Program-made: the position numbers and the translations under genes
Source of the DNA: an uncultured Lachnospiraceae bacterium
Lineage (GTDB): Bacteria; Bacillota; Clostridia; Lachnospirales; Lachnospiraceae
Length of the DNA stretch: 64,000 nt
NCBI GenBank assembly: GCA_900544445.1
Contig: UQVK01000002.1
Coordinates: 45,265-109,264, forward strand
Reading direction: 5' to 3'
Part shown: positions 1 through 9,164 of the stretch, in pieces
Numbering within the stretch: the first letter of the stretch is position 1
Layout of the letters: the number at the start of each line of letters is the position of its first letter
Notes under the pieces: generated by a model
Database searches by the model: none
Told to the model about the DNA's origin: nothing
What the model saw: the letters and a program-made list of their open reading frames with translations, nothing else

Positions 1-10
1 CCCCTGTTTG

Positions 11-19
11 TGTTATACT
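11..19 (+). promoter_or_regulatory. possible extended -10 promoter element
   Basis: TGT followed by TATACT (14-19) reads as an extended -10 (TGn plus a 5/6 match to TATAAT), 45 bases before the first gene. Any -35 box would lie beyond the left edge, so this cannot be confirmed. It may drive the radical SAM gene, or be chance within a longer operon. Confidence 0.3.
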
Positions 20-64
20 GAGCAGAAGGTATTGATGAAGACGTAAGAAAGGCGGGACAGAACA

Positions 65-1111
65 ATGGCTAAGAGAACCCTCTATGGGACAGTTATTGTG
101 ACATACAGATGTAACGCTCACTGCAATATGTGCGACTGTTTCCGGGACCCGACCAGGCCGGAGGAAGAGATCACTCTGGAAGATATCAAAAAGCTTCCGG
201 AAATGGCATTTACCAATATTACCGGAGGCGAGCCCTTTATCCGAAAGGATATTCCGGAAATTGTCAGAGAACTCTATAAAAAGTCTGACAGAATTGTCAT
301 ATCTACAAACGGCTATTTCACAGACCGGATTCTGGCTCTGTGCCAGGAGTTTCCCAAAGTGGGAATCCGGATCAGCATAGAAGGGCTGCAGGAGACGAAC
401 GATAAAATCAGAGGCATCCCGGACGGCTTTAACAGAGGCTATGGCACGCTGAAGAAGCTGGTAGAGATGGGCCATCCTGATGTGGGATTCGGGATGACAG
501 TTCAGGATATGAACTGTGAAGACCTGGTCCCTCTGTATGAGATATCCAATGAGCTTGGCATGGAGTTCGCCACAGCCACCCTTCACAATTCTTTTTATTT
601 CAGAAAGACAGATAATAAAATTGATGATAAACTAAAGGTGTCCAGAAATTTTGAGAAGCTGATTAATGAGCTTTTGAAAAGTAAATCGCCCAAAAAGTGG
701 TTTCGCGCCTATTTTAACCATGGCCTGATCAATTATATTTATGGAAATAAGCGCCTTCTTCCCTGTGACATGTCGAAGAACGCATTTTTCATCGATCCGT
801 TCTGTGATGTGATTCCCTGCAACGGAATGGAAAAGAAGGCGGTAATGGGAAACCTGCATGAGCAGAGCTGGGACGAGCTCTGGAACTCTGAGCAGGCGGA
901 AAAGGTGAGAGAATGCACCCGCAAATGTGACCGCAACTGCTGGATGATTGGAAGCGCTTCCCCTGCCATGCATAAGTACATCTGGGTTCCCGGATGGTGG
1001 GTTGTGAAGCATAAGTTTTTAAAGGGCGGAAAATACAGGCTGGAAGAGAATAAATTTATTGATTTTTCGCAGGAAGAGAAGGGGAAGGATACGGGCAGGA
1101 GCCAGAAGTGA
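65..1111 (+). CDS. radical SAM / SPASM-type protein of the polysaccharide locus
   Basis: Predicted radical SAM enzyme of 348 residues. The 4Fe-4S cluster motif CNAHCNMC (C16, C20, C23) is followed by the SAM-binding GGEP motif (54-57) and a TNG strand. The C-terminal third has a cysteine-rich stretch (LPCDMS, FCDVIPCNG, then ECTRKCDRNC), as expected for a SPASM or twitch domain holding auxiliary clusters. Such proteins modify peptides, sugars or lipids; the substrate cannot be read from the sequence. The start is ATG with a purine-rich GGCGGGAC upstream. The stop overlaps the next start by one base, so it is co-transcribed with polysaccharide genes, which argues for a glycan or lipid-carrier substrate, but that is inference. 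Confidence 0.85.
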   Translation: MAKRTLYGTVIVTYRCNAHCNMCDCFRDPTRPEEEITLEDIKKLPEMAFTNITGGEPFIRKDIPEIVRELYKKSDRIVISTNGYFTDRILALCQEFPKVGIRISIEGLQETNDKIRGIPDGFNRGYGTLKKLVEMGHPDVGFGMTVQDMNCEDLVPLYEISNELGMEFATATLHNSFYFRKTDNKIDDKLKVSRNFEKLINELLKSKSPKKWFRAYFNHGLINYIYGNKRLLPCDMSKNAFFIDPFCDVIPCNGMEKKAVMGNLHEQSWDELWNSEQAEKVRECTRKCDRNCWMIGSASPAMHKYIWVPGWWVVKHKFLKGGKYRLEENKFIDFSQEEKGKDTGRSQK

Positions 1112-2100
1112 TGACAAAGCAGACAAAGTGGAAGCTGTATGAAAAAAGATGCGCTTTTCGGGAATTTTATTTTCATAAAGTGATCAGAAGGCATATTTGT
1201 GAAAAATATCTGAATTTTGATCCGGTAATGCATTTTTACGCAAATCAGTTCATTATGGGGAAGCGAAAAACCAACCGATGGATTGCACAGAAACTGCGTT
1301 CCGGGGAACCATTTATGGTTGCGCGTTTTGGAAATACAGAGTTATCTGTTATGACCAGTGTCCTGAAAAGAAGACTGTTTGGCGAGACGGAAGAGGTAAA
1401 GGCCCGCTTTGATAAATGGTTTAAACGGTTAATGGAATGGTCCGGCTTCTTCCCGAATAATCCGTCTTTGGCTGAGAATTTTACGGATCTGATGCTGGAA
1501 GCCTGTAAACAGGTAGATGTTCTTGCAATGTGGCACTGCCAGATGGATGATTATGTGATTACGGAATATATGCCGCAGGTAAAGCTTTCCTTTCTCAATT
1601 ATCTGGAGCCATGGAGGTGTAAGGAACCCTGGTCGGCTGCCTTGGAAGGAAAGAAGGTTCTTGTAATTCATCCTTTTGACGAGTCCATCCGTTCCCAGTA
1701 TGAAAGGAGGGAACTCCTGTTCCCGGGAACAGATGTCCTTCCGCAGTTTGAATTAAAAACGTTAAAAGCGGTGCAGACGATTGCAGGCGAGAAAGATGAC
1801 CGGTTTGATACCTGGTTTGATGCACTGGATTATATGTACCATGAGGCTATGAAGATCGATTTTGATGTGGCAATTCTCGGATGTGGCGCTTATGGCTTCC
1901 CGTTGGCCGCAAGGCTGAAGGCTGCTGGAAAGCAGGCCATTCACATGGGGGGAGTGACGCAGATTTTGTTCGGTATAAAGGGAAAGCGCTGGGTGGAAAA
2001 TCCCAGAGCCCAATTGAAATTCAATGATGCGTGGGTGTTTCCGAAAGCTTCAGAAACTCCGACAAGAAGCGGAGATGTGGAAGGCGGATGCTACTGGTAA
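1111..2100 (+). CDS. GT-D-fold-like putative glycosyltransferase
   Basis: Soluble protein of about 329 residues without a signal peptide. An early motif, FMVARFGNTELSVM (around residue 70), resembles the first motif of the GT-D glycosyltransferases (the former DUF1792), which carry an acidic residue after a glycine-containing strand. A late block (DVAILGCGAYGFPLAARLK, then GVTQILFGIKGKRW) is a familiar signature of uncharacterised proteins in clostridial glycan loci. I did not find a classical DxD. The start (ATG 1111, alternatively GTG 1108) follows AGGAG at 1097-1101. Family placement is from remembered motifs, so the enzymatic role is tentative; polysaccharide context supports transferase activity. 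Confidence 0.55.
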   Translation: MTKQTKWKLYEKRCAFREFYFHKVIRRHICEKYLNFDPVMHFYANQFIMGKRKTNRWIAQKLRSGEPFMVARFGNTELSVMTSVLKRRLFGETEEVKARFDKWFKRLMEWSGFFPNNPSLAENFTDLMLEACKQVDVLAMWHCQMDDYVITEYMPQVKLSFLNYLEPWRCKEPWSAALEGKKVLVIHPFDESIRSQYERRELLFPGTDVLPQFELKTLKAVQTIAGEKDDRFDTWFDALDYMYHEAMKIDFDVAILGCGAYGFPLAARLKAAGKQAIHMGGVTQILFGIKGKRWVENPRAQLKFNDAWVFPKASETPTRSGDVEGGCYW

Positions 2101-2142
2101 GTTCGGTTGGCCTCGAAATGTTTTGATGCAGGGAGTAAGTAT

Positions 2143-3087
2143 GTGAATATCAAAGGAAAACTGAAGAAGATGGCGTTTTTCGATCATCTTTATGTCCAGT
2201 GGAAATGGCGGGAAAGAAAAGTATCCTGGGGAGCAGAGAATCCGGATAAGACTTTTTTGGTAATCAGACGTGCCCAATGTAAGGCGGGGTTATTTTCGCT
2301 GGTCATGACAAATATGGGACTGGTAAAATACGCTCTGGATAAAGGATATATTCCGGTTATAGATATGCAGTCGGAACGGAATACATATCTTGATGAAGAG
2401 CAGGTAGGCAGGGAAAATTCCTGGGAATTTTATTTTGAGCAGCCATGCGGGTACAGCCTGAAAGATATCAGCAGAAGCAGAAATATCATTTTGAGCAGCG
2501 GGCTGATTGGAAAGAATAATTTTTTCCCGGAAGACAGGATGGTAAAAAATCCAGAAGAATATCGGATGTGGCGCAATCTGTTTCAACGGTATTTTCGTGT
2601 AAAAAAGGAAGTACTGGAAGAAGCGGAAGCGCTGAAAAGGGAATTGTTCCATGGAGAAAGGGTATTGGGCGTATTATGCCGTGGAACCGATTATACCAAT
2701 ACCCGGCCAAAGGATCATCCCATACAGCCAGAAACCGCGGATGTGCTGGTTAAGGTTGATGAGGTGTTGCATAAGCAAAAATGTTCTTATGTCTATCTGG
2801 CAACGGAAGACAACGATATTTATGAGATGTTTGAGCGGCAGTACGGTGAAAAGCTGAAAGCGCTGAAAACGAGAAGGTATCATAATACGGGGAAGGAAAA
2901 TATCAACGATATCTCGGCGAAAAGCGGGGAGAGCAAATATCAGCTGGGAAGAGATTATCTGCTGACTATCCTTCTTCTGGCGGATTGTAACTGCCTTGTG
3001 GCCGGAAGCGCCGGAGGGACATATGGGGCGCTTCTTATGGGAAAAGAATATGAGTATCGGTATATCTTTGATCTGGGAACATATTAG
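2143..3087 (+). CDS. fucosyltransferase-like GT-B protein (first of three)
   Basis: About 314 residues. LGVLCRGTDYTN aligns with the H-x-R-x-T-D nucleotide-sugar loop of the alpha-1,6 and protein O-fucosyltransferase superfamily (GT23/GT65-like), although the usual His is Cys here. YLATEDNDIY and the C-terminal AGSAGGTYGALL fit the donor-binding half of the same fold. Genes at 14392 and 34595 share the motif order. I chose GTG 2143 because AGGGAG (2130-2135) sits 7 bases upstream; a TTG at 2107 would add 12 residues without a ribosome site. The donor could be GDP-fucose or another sugar nucleotide; this cannot be decided here. Confidence 0.6.
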   Translation: MNIKGKLKKMAFFDHLYVQWKWRERKVSWGAENPDKTFLVIRRAQCKAGLFSLVMTNMGLVKYALDKGYIPVIDMQSERNTYLDEEQVGRENSWEFYFEQPCGYSLKDISRSRNIILSSGLIGKNNFFPEDRMVKNPEEYRMWRNLFQRYFRVKKEVLEEAEALKRELFHGERVLGVLCRGTDYTNTRPKDHPIQPETADVLVKVDEVLHKQKCSYVYLATEDNDIYEMFERQYGEKLKALKTRRYHNTGKENINDISAKSGESKYQLGRDYLLTILLLADCNCLVAGSAGGTYGALLMGKEYEYRYIFDLGTY

Positions 3088-3156
3088 ATGCCGAAATCAG
3101 TAATATGAAAAAAGAATGTCTGCGCTGTGGCGAAAAGCATTCGGACAGGACTACAC

Positions 3157-4902
3157 ATGAAAAAAATGTTGAATGAGCTCAGATATATTTTTAACAGACA
3201 GCAAAAAGTACGCTTATTGCTGCTTCTGGTGGCGATTGCGATAGGTACTTTTCTGGAATTGATGGGTGTGACGGCAATCATGCCCTTCATTGAGGTTGTC
3301 ATGAATCCGGAAGCGATTCAGAAAAAATGGTATCTGACCGTTTTATATGATGGGCTGGGGTTCCAGACGGATGTAGCCTTTATGGTTTTTCTTGCGCTTG
3401 CGCTTGCGGTGATTTATATCGTAAAAAATATTTACCTGTGTGTCATGTACAATCTGCAGTATCATTTTACGTTCAGCAATCAGAGAAAGCTGGCATACCG
3501 CATGCTGGACTGCTACATGCGCCAGCCGTATGCGTTTCATCTTTCTCATAACAGCGCGGAGCTGATCCGGAATGTGAGTAATGATACCAATATGATGTTT
3601 CTTGGCGTCTTGGCAATTCTTCAGCTGATTACTGAGCTGTGCGTCTGTGTTGTCCTGGGGATTTTCCTGTTCGTTCAGGATAAGACGATCACGGTAGGCG
3701 TAGTAGCGATTCTGGGGCTGTTCCTCCTCTTTTTCGCAAAAGCATTTAAGAAATATCTGTCTCGGATTGGAAATGAGGACAGAAAGTATAATGCAGGAAT
3801 TACGAAATGGCTCCTGCAGTCGTTCGGCGGTATCAAGGAAACCAAGATCATGGACCGGGAAGATTTTTTCCTGGGTCAGTTTGATTATAATTATAGAAAT
3901 TATGCCAGCTGTGAGCGGACGTACAGATTTCTTCAGGTAGCGCCCAGACCGATCATGGAGGCGGTCTGCATCTGTGCGCTCTTGCTGGTGGTGGCGTTTA
4001 AACTGCTTAACGGAACGCACAGTGTCTACTTTATTTCCACACTGTCCGTTTTTGCGGTGGCGGCCTTCCGCCTTCTGCCTTCCATTAACCGGGTGGCGAA
4101 TTATTTAAGTGTGATAATGTTCAATAAGCCTGCAATTGACGCGGTCTATCATGACCTGAAGCAGATCGATGAACTGGAGAAGAATAAGGTACATTCGGAT
4201 AAAACGGAGCCGCCCCTGCCCCTGAATGGGAAGATTGAGGTGCGGAATATGTCCTTTCATTATCCGGATACAGATGTTTATGTCTTAAAAAATATCAGTT
4301 TCTCCATTAAGAAGAATGAATCTACCGCTCTGATTGGGCCTTCCGGCGCGGGAAAGACTACTCTTGCGGATATTATCCTTGGCGCGCTGGAGCCGGTTGA
4401 AGGCGGCGTATATGTCGATAACGCGGATATCAGAGAGCATATGGCGGCATGGCATAAGAATCTCGGATACATTCCGCAGACGATCTACCTGATGGATGAT
4501 ACGGTACGGAATAATATCGCATACGGTATTCCGGAGGATGGTGTGGACGAGGATAAAATCTGGAGGGCGCTGGAACAGGCTCAGCTGAAGGAATTTATTC
4601 AGAGTCTGGATAAGGGGCTGGATACGGAAATCGGAGAGGGTGGAGTACGACTGTCCGGCGGCCAGCGCCAGAGGATCGGAATCGCGCGGGCATTGTATCA
4701 TGATCCGGAGGTACTGGTTCTGGATGAGGCGACCTCTGCTCTGGACAATGAGACGGAGAGCGCTGTCATGGAGGCGATTGATAACCTGTCCGGAAAAAAG
4801 ACACTCATTATTATTGCGCACAGACTTACTACGATTAAGAACTGTGACGTGGTGTATGAGGTGAAGGATGAGGGGATCAGGAAGGTATCAAAGACAGATT
4901 GA
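3157..4902 (+). CDS. ABC-type lipid-linked oligosaccharide flippase (PglK/MsbA-like)
   Basis: Half-transporter with a fused membrane and ATPase domain, 581 residues. The first ~320 residues contain about six hydrophobic helices (start LLLLVAIAIGTFLELMGVTA). The nucleotide-binding domain follows with Walker A GPSGAGKTT (~395), Q-loop YIPQT, signature LSGGQRQR (~500), Walker B VLVLDEATSALD and the H-loop AHRL. PglK-like proteins flip undecaprenyl-PP oligosaccharides across the membrane, which fits the glycosyltransferases around it. Start ATG 3157 has AGGA six bases upstream; GTG 3127 is a weaker choice. A second, clearly related copy lies at 27577, so the region may export two different repeat units. 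Confidence 0.85.
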   Translation: MKKMLNELRYIFNRQQKVRLLLLLVAIAIGTFLELMGVTAIMPFIEVVMNPEAIQKKWYLTVLYDGLGFQTDVAFMVFLALALAVIYIVKNIYLCVMYNLQYHFTFSNQRKLAYRMLDCYMRQPYAFHLSHNSAELIRNVSNDTNMMFLGVLAILQLITELCVCVVLGIFLFVQDKTITVGVVAILGLFLLFFAKAFKKYLSRIGNEDRKYNAGITKWLLQSFGGIKETKIMDREDFFLGQFDYNYRNYASCERTYRFLQVAPRPIMEAVCICALLLVVAFKLLNGTHSVYFISTLSVFAVAAFRLLPSINRVANYLSVIMFNKPAIDAVYHDLKQIDELEKNKVHSDKTEPPLPLNGKIEVRNMSFHYPDTDVYVLKNISFSIKKNESTALIGPSGAGKTTLADIILGALEPVEGGVYVDNADIREHMAAWHKNLGYIPQTIYLMDDTVRNNIAYGIPEDGVDEDKIWRALEQAQLKEFIQSLDKGLDTEIGEGGVRLSGGQRQRIGIARALYHDPEVLVLDEATSALDNETESAVMEAIDNLSGKKTLIIIAHRLTTIKNCDVVYEVKDEGIRKVSKTD

Positions 4903-4942
4903 TGAGTGTTTGGGTGGTCTGGTAGATAAAGGATGGAAAAGA

Positions 4943-7558
4943 ATGATAGAGTTTAAGAAGACGGAAAAGAAATTTGCATACTGGCTCTGGTATACCATTC
5001 TTTTTGTTATACTTTCCTTCCTTATATTTTTGCCGTTTGTCCTTAGAGGAAACGGATTTATACGTGACGGAGATGGATATAACCAGACCTATTCTGTGCT
5101 GATTTATATTGGAAAATACTTAAGAGAGTGGATGACCAGCGGATTTCAGGTCAAAGACTTTGATTTTTCTTTGGGATTGGGAGAAGGAGTCATATCTGCA
5201 TTAAGCTGGCTGGGATTTGGGGATATCTTCACAGTTCTTTCTGCTTTTGTATCACCGGAATATACGGAACAGCTATTTAACTGCATTGTTCTTTTAAAGA
5301 TGTATGCTTCCGGGGTGACTTTCTCGTTGTACTGTTTTTATCATAAATTGGATCGAAGATATGTACTTATCGGTGTTTTTATTTATGTATTCAGCCGTTT
5401 TTCTCTGGTCACGGGACTGGAATTTTATCAAAATCTGAATCCTGTGGTCTGGCTTCCACTTTTGCTGCTTGGTATAGATAAAATTCTGGATGGGAAAAGA
5501 ATCTTTTGCCCGTTATTTGTTGTAGCTGTTTTCATACAGGCTCTGAACGGTTTCTATTATTTATATATGGAAACTGTTTTTTGCGTTATCTACTTTCTTG
5601 CAGTCTATTTTATCAGGAAGAGGAAAAAAGGCTGGAAATCGTTTATTGAAAAGGGAATTCAATGCGGATTACATTATCTGTTGGGAATCATGATGGCAGG
5701 AATGGCGTTCCTGCCGGCGTTAACAGGTTATTTTAACAGCAGCAGAACGGGGCGGTCGGAAATGCATTTGAAGGAACTTTTTTTGTATTCCGGTGAAAGG
5801 TATATTCAGTTCCTGGAGTATCTGTTTATACCGCGTGCGTGGACAGATTGCCTGGTGCTTCCGATCCTTGTGATTTTCTGTATTTTGGTTGCAGTATTTA
5901 GGAAAAAGGGGGATCGCTGTACGCTTTTTCTTCTGATTTTGCTGACCTGTGCTTATTTCATTCCTGCCACGGGAACAGTGATGAATGGATTTTCGTACAG
6001 CATTGACAGGTGGAGCCATGCGGTATATTTTTTCGCGGCTCTGTTGGTGATACAGGTACTGGCGGAAAAAGTGGATTGGGGGAAAAAGGAACTGCTTCTT
6101 GGAACTGTTCTGATTATGGGGACTTTTGTCCTGCAGTTTTGCTGCAGCAGCAAGGAACTTTCCCTTTACCTTCGTCTGTTCTATTATGTTGGTCTGATGC
6201 TTCTGTTCCTTGGAATCTGGTATTTTATAAAAAGAAAGTATTTTCCGGAGAGGACGGTGCGGCTGCTCCTGGCGTTTTCCTTATATAACATTGTGCTAAA
6301 TGGTCTGATCATCACAGGACCGGTGATTCTGGGAGGAGATGGTTACAGTGCGGGCTTTCGGGAAAATGACGGTCTGTATGAAACGATAGAAGCAAGTGTT
6401 GCCAATCAATCGGACGGGGAAGATGATTTCAGACGGATGGATGTTTACGATACCTCATATGGAGCATCTTTTGTTTTGGGATATTATGGTACATCCCAAT
6501 ACTTCTCCATTACGAATGAACATATTTATGATTTTTACAGGCAGATGGAAATATCGCCGGGGATCCGTTCTGTTTCTCATATATTGAGAGGGCTGAATGG
6601 ACGACAGGCGCTGGAGGCATTGGTTTCCGCGGAATTTTATGAAGATAGAGTGTTGGATAAAAATGGAAATTATACGACTGTATTGAGGGAAAATGAGAAC
6701 TGCCTTCCATTCGGGTTCCTGTATCAAAGCAGTATGACGGAAGAAGAGTTTGAAAAGCTGAATGTATTTCAGAAAATGGATGCGTTGCTACAGACAGTGG
6801 TAGTAGAAGGTGGAACGCAGATAGAACAGGCGGCAGGACTGAAATATAGTTCCGTCGAGGAATTGATTTATGGCGCAGAATATTTTAATATGGATAAACA
6901 GGGGTCATACTTGCATGTTCATCCGGGAAGCGAGATACAGATTTATCTGCCGGAAAGAGAATATGCAGATGGAGAAGTCTATCTAAAACTGAGTGGCTTG
7001 GAACTCCTGAATGATCTGACAACAGACATTAATACAGGAAACACGGATATACAGGTCAGGAACAGAACCAGCGCTTACTATATTGGAACAGATGATTTCC
7101 TGGTTAAAACCGCTGTTCCGGGTGATCGGAAAATCAAGATCACCTTTACTGAGGATTGTACTTTAAAGCTTGACAGTATTACAGTATACTGGTATCCGAC
7201 AGGTCATATTGCGGATTGGACGAACCGTCTTGAAAAAGAGCCTCTTAAGAACCTGCGGGTGGGAACAGACTGTATCGATGGAAATGTGGATGCATCACAG
7301 GATTCCTGGCTGTTTCTCAGCGTTCCGTATAGTGAGGGCTGGAGCGCATATATTGATGGGCGGAAGGTGGAAATAGAAAAGGCAAATATCGGATTCATGG
7401 CATTGCCAGTAAAAAGGGGAAACCATGAAGTGCACCTGGAATTTCATGCGCCTGGGAGTAGAGCAGGACAGATCATGGCAGTCAGCGGATGGGGAATTTT
7501 TTGTATTATGCTGATTGCCGGAAGAAATAAACGGAGAAATGAAAATGCGCGTATATAG
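4943..7558 (+). CDS. YfhO-family large membrane protein, likely GT-C glycosyltransferase
   Basis: About 871 residues. The N-terminal half is a run of around a dozen hydrophobic segments; the first loop after TM1 contains FIRDGDGYNQTY, an acidic extracytoplasmic motif typical of YfhO/GT-C proteins. Residues ~470-840 form a large soluble domain, followed by one last helix (MAVSGWGIFCIMLIAG) and a basic tail. YfhO proteins are linked to lipoteichoic acid or polymer glycosylation on the outer face using lipid-linked sugars. Start ATG 4943 has AGGA nine bases upstream; it clears the overlap with the flippase gene. The end overlaps the next gene by 14 bases, showing translational coupling. Confidence 0.75.
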   Translation: MIEFKKTEKKFAYWLWYTILFVILSFLIFLPFVLRGNGFIRDGDGYNQTYSVLIYIGKYLREWMTSGFQVKDFDFSLGLGEGVISALSWLGFGDIFTVLSAFVSPEYTEQLFNCIVLLKMYASGVTFSLYCFYHKLDRRYVLIGVFIYVFSRFSLVTGLEFYQNLNPVVWLPLLLLGIDKILDGKRIFCPLFVVAVFIQALNGFYYLYMETVFCVIYFLAVYFIRKRKKGWKSFIEKGIQCGLHYLLGIMMAGMAFLPALTGYFNSSRTGRSEMHLKELFLYSGERYIQFLEYLFIPRAWTDCLVLPILVIFCILVAVFRKKGDRCTLFLLILLTCAYFIPATGTVMNGFSYSIDRWSHAVYFFAALLVIQVLAEKVDWGKKELLLGTVLIMGTFVLQFCCSSKELSLYLRLFYYVGLMLLFLGIWYFIKRKYFPERTVRLLLAFSLYNIVLNGLIITGPVILGGDGYSAGFRENDGLYETIEASVANQSDGEDDFRRMDVYDTSYGASFVLGYYGTSQYFSITNEHIYDFYRQMEISPGIRSVSHILRGLNGRQALEALVSAEFYEDRVLDKNGNYTTVLRENENCLPFGFLYQSSMTEEEFEKLNVFQKMDALLQTVVVEGGTQIEQAAGLKYSSVEELIYGAEYFNMDKQGSYLHVHPGSEIQIYLPEREYADGEVYLKLSGLELLNDLTTDINTGNTDIQVRNRTSAYYIGTDDFLVKTAVPGDRKIKITFTEDCTLKLDSITVYWYPTGHIADWTNRLEKEPLKNLRVGTDCIDGNVDASQDSWLFLSVPYSEGWSAYIDGRKVEIEKANIGFMALPVKRGNHEVHLEFHAPGSRAGQIMAVSGWGIFCIMLIAGRNKRRNENARI

Positions 7559-9164
7559 AGAAATGAAAATCAGCGAAATTTTCTACTACCTGTTTTGGGT
7601 GATAATGATCTACGCAAAGGGAACGGGGTTGTATGAAGGGCTTCGGGAATATAATATCTGCCTGGTTCTGGCGCTGTGCTGCCTGACAGTAAAGCTCTTA
7701 CTGACCCGCTATCGGATTGCAGATTTATTATGGGTAGTTCCGGCAGGCGTATTGAGTATCTGGATTTATCTGCATTCCCATGATCAGAGTGCCCTCCTTC
7801 TTGCGGCGCTGGCGATTGGAATAAAAGACGTGAAGCTGTCACGGGTTCTGAAGATTGGCCTGGTTATGTGGAGCGCATGCTTTGTGTTTTCTGTTTTCAG
7901 AACGTTCAGCGGAGGATATACGGGGCCTGTCCTTGTGCATGAAAAGTTCGGGCTGGGCCCCATTATCCGCTGGAGCCTTGGCTTTACCCATCCAAATGTC
8001 CTTCATATCACTTATGTTGTGATAGCAGCGTTGATCCTGTATTGCTGGAATTTGAAGCCGGGGAGAAAGAAATGGAAGATTTCTCTGATCTTAATGGTGG
8101 GAAACTGCTACGTGTTTCTCTATTCCATCAGCTCGACGGGATTTTTGCTGATGACTCTTCTTCTTTTCTTTAACCTGTATCTGGCGAACAGGAAAAAGAT
8201 AAGCCTGGTAGAAAAGCTCCTTCTTCAGTGTGTTTTACCCTTTTGCCTCTTCTTTTCACTGGTTCTGCCAGTTGTTGTTCAGGAGGAGGGATGGTTTTTT
8301 ACTCTGGTGAATAAAGCGCTGAATAACAGATATCTGGCAACAAGGATATACCTGACGGAGATGGGGATCAGCCTGTTCGGAGAAGATATTCCGAATTTAT
8401 TTGGCTTTGCAGTTGACTGTTCTTATACAGAAGCACTTTTATCCTATGGACTCATCGCGTTTGTTGGTATTATGGCAGGATATATGCTGACGATTCATGA
8501 CAAGATCAGAAACGGCAGGTGGCAGGAGCTTGCAATCCTTCTTGCTCTCCTTGTGGCGGGAGTGTCGGAACCGTTTTTATTTAATGCCTCGTTTAAAAAT
8601 ATAATTATTCTTTTTGTGGGAGAATATTTATATACGTCTGTATGCGCGGCCGCAGGTAAAAAGAACGATATCTGGAAAAAGGAAATCAGGCTAGTATCAG
8701 GACTCGACCGGATAATCCGTCTGGAACAGAATGACATGAGAGAACTGAAGATGTTGATAGCGAACAGCTGGATAAAATGTAGGCGGCTCTTGTATGGAAT
8801 AGGGGCTTTGGGAGCCATTATCTGCATTCTAGCGGCACTGATATTTGCCAGGCGTCCGGACAGTATATTCATCGGTGTGGGGAGTGCAGACTGCGGAGAA
8901 AGGGAAGAAAAATATCTTGATATGCAAAGCCTTCCAGATGATTTTAACAGCGAGGTATATGAATATCCGGGGCCAGATGGAGCGATGTATGAATTTTCCG
9001 GAACGACTACGATTGTGGAATATGTCAGGAAAATTATAAGTGCTGGCGTATGGGGGCTTCTTGGAGTTTTGGCGTTGGAAATTGTGCTGCTTTTTTTATA
9101 TGCCTATTACAGAAGCAAAAACAGGCTGGAAATTCACATTCGGATTGCAGAGGAGAAAAGATGA
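7545..9164 (+). CDS. polytopic membrane protein, Wzy-like polymerase/ligase candidate
   Basis: About 539 residues. Residues 1-370 contain roughly ten hydrophobic helices with a GFTHPNVLH loop like that found in O-antigen polymerases and EpsG-type proteins, and a central STGFLLMTLLLFF helix. Unusually, the C-terminus adds two more helices (ALGAIICILAALIFA and AGVWGLLGVLALEIVLLFLY) around a ~70-residue acidic external loop. No enzymatic motif proves polymerase activity; position beside a flippase and GT-C proteins supports it. Start ATG 7545 has GGAG eight bases upstream. The end overlaps the next gene by ATGA. Confidence 0.55.
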   Translation: MRVYREMKISEIFYYLFWVIMIYAKGTGLYEGLREYNICLVLALCCLTVKLLLTRYRIADLLWVVPAGVLSIWIYLHSHDQSALLLAALAIGIKDVKLSRVLKIGLVMWSACFVFSVFRTFSGGYTGPVLVHEKFGLGPIIRWSLGFTHPNVLHITYVVIAALILYCWNLKPGRKKWKISLILMVGNCYVFLYSISSTGFLLMTLLLFFNLYLANRKKISLVEKLLLQCVLPFCLFFSLVLPVVVQEEGWFFTLVNKALNNRYLATRIYLTEMGISLFGEDIPNLFGFAVDCSYTEALLSYGLIAFVGIMAGYMLTIHDKIRNGRWQELAILLALLVAGVSEPFLFNASFKNIIILFVGEYLYTSVCAAAGKKNDIWKKEIRLVSGLDRIIRLEQNDMRELKMLIANSWIKCRRLLYGIGALGAIICILAALIFARRPDSIFIGVGSADCGEREEKYLDMQSLPDDFNSEVYEYPGPDGAMYEFSGTTTIVEYVRKIISAGVWGLLGVLALEIVLLFLYAYYRSKNRLEIHIRIAEEKR

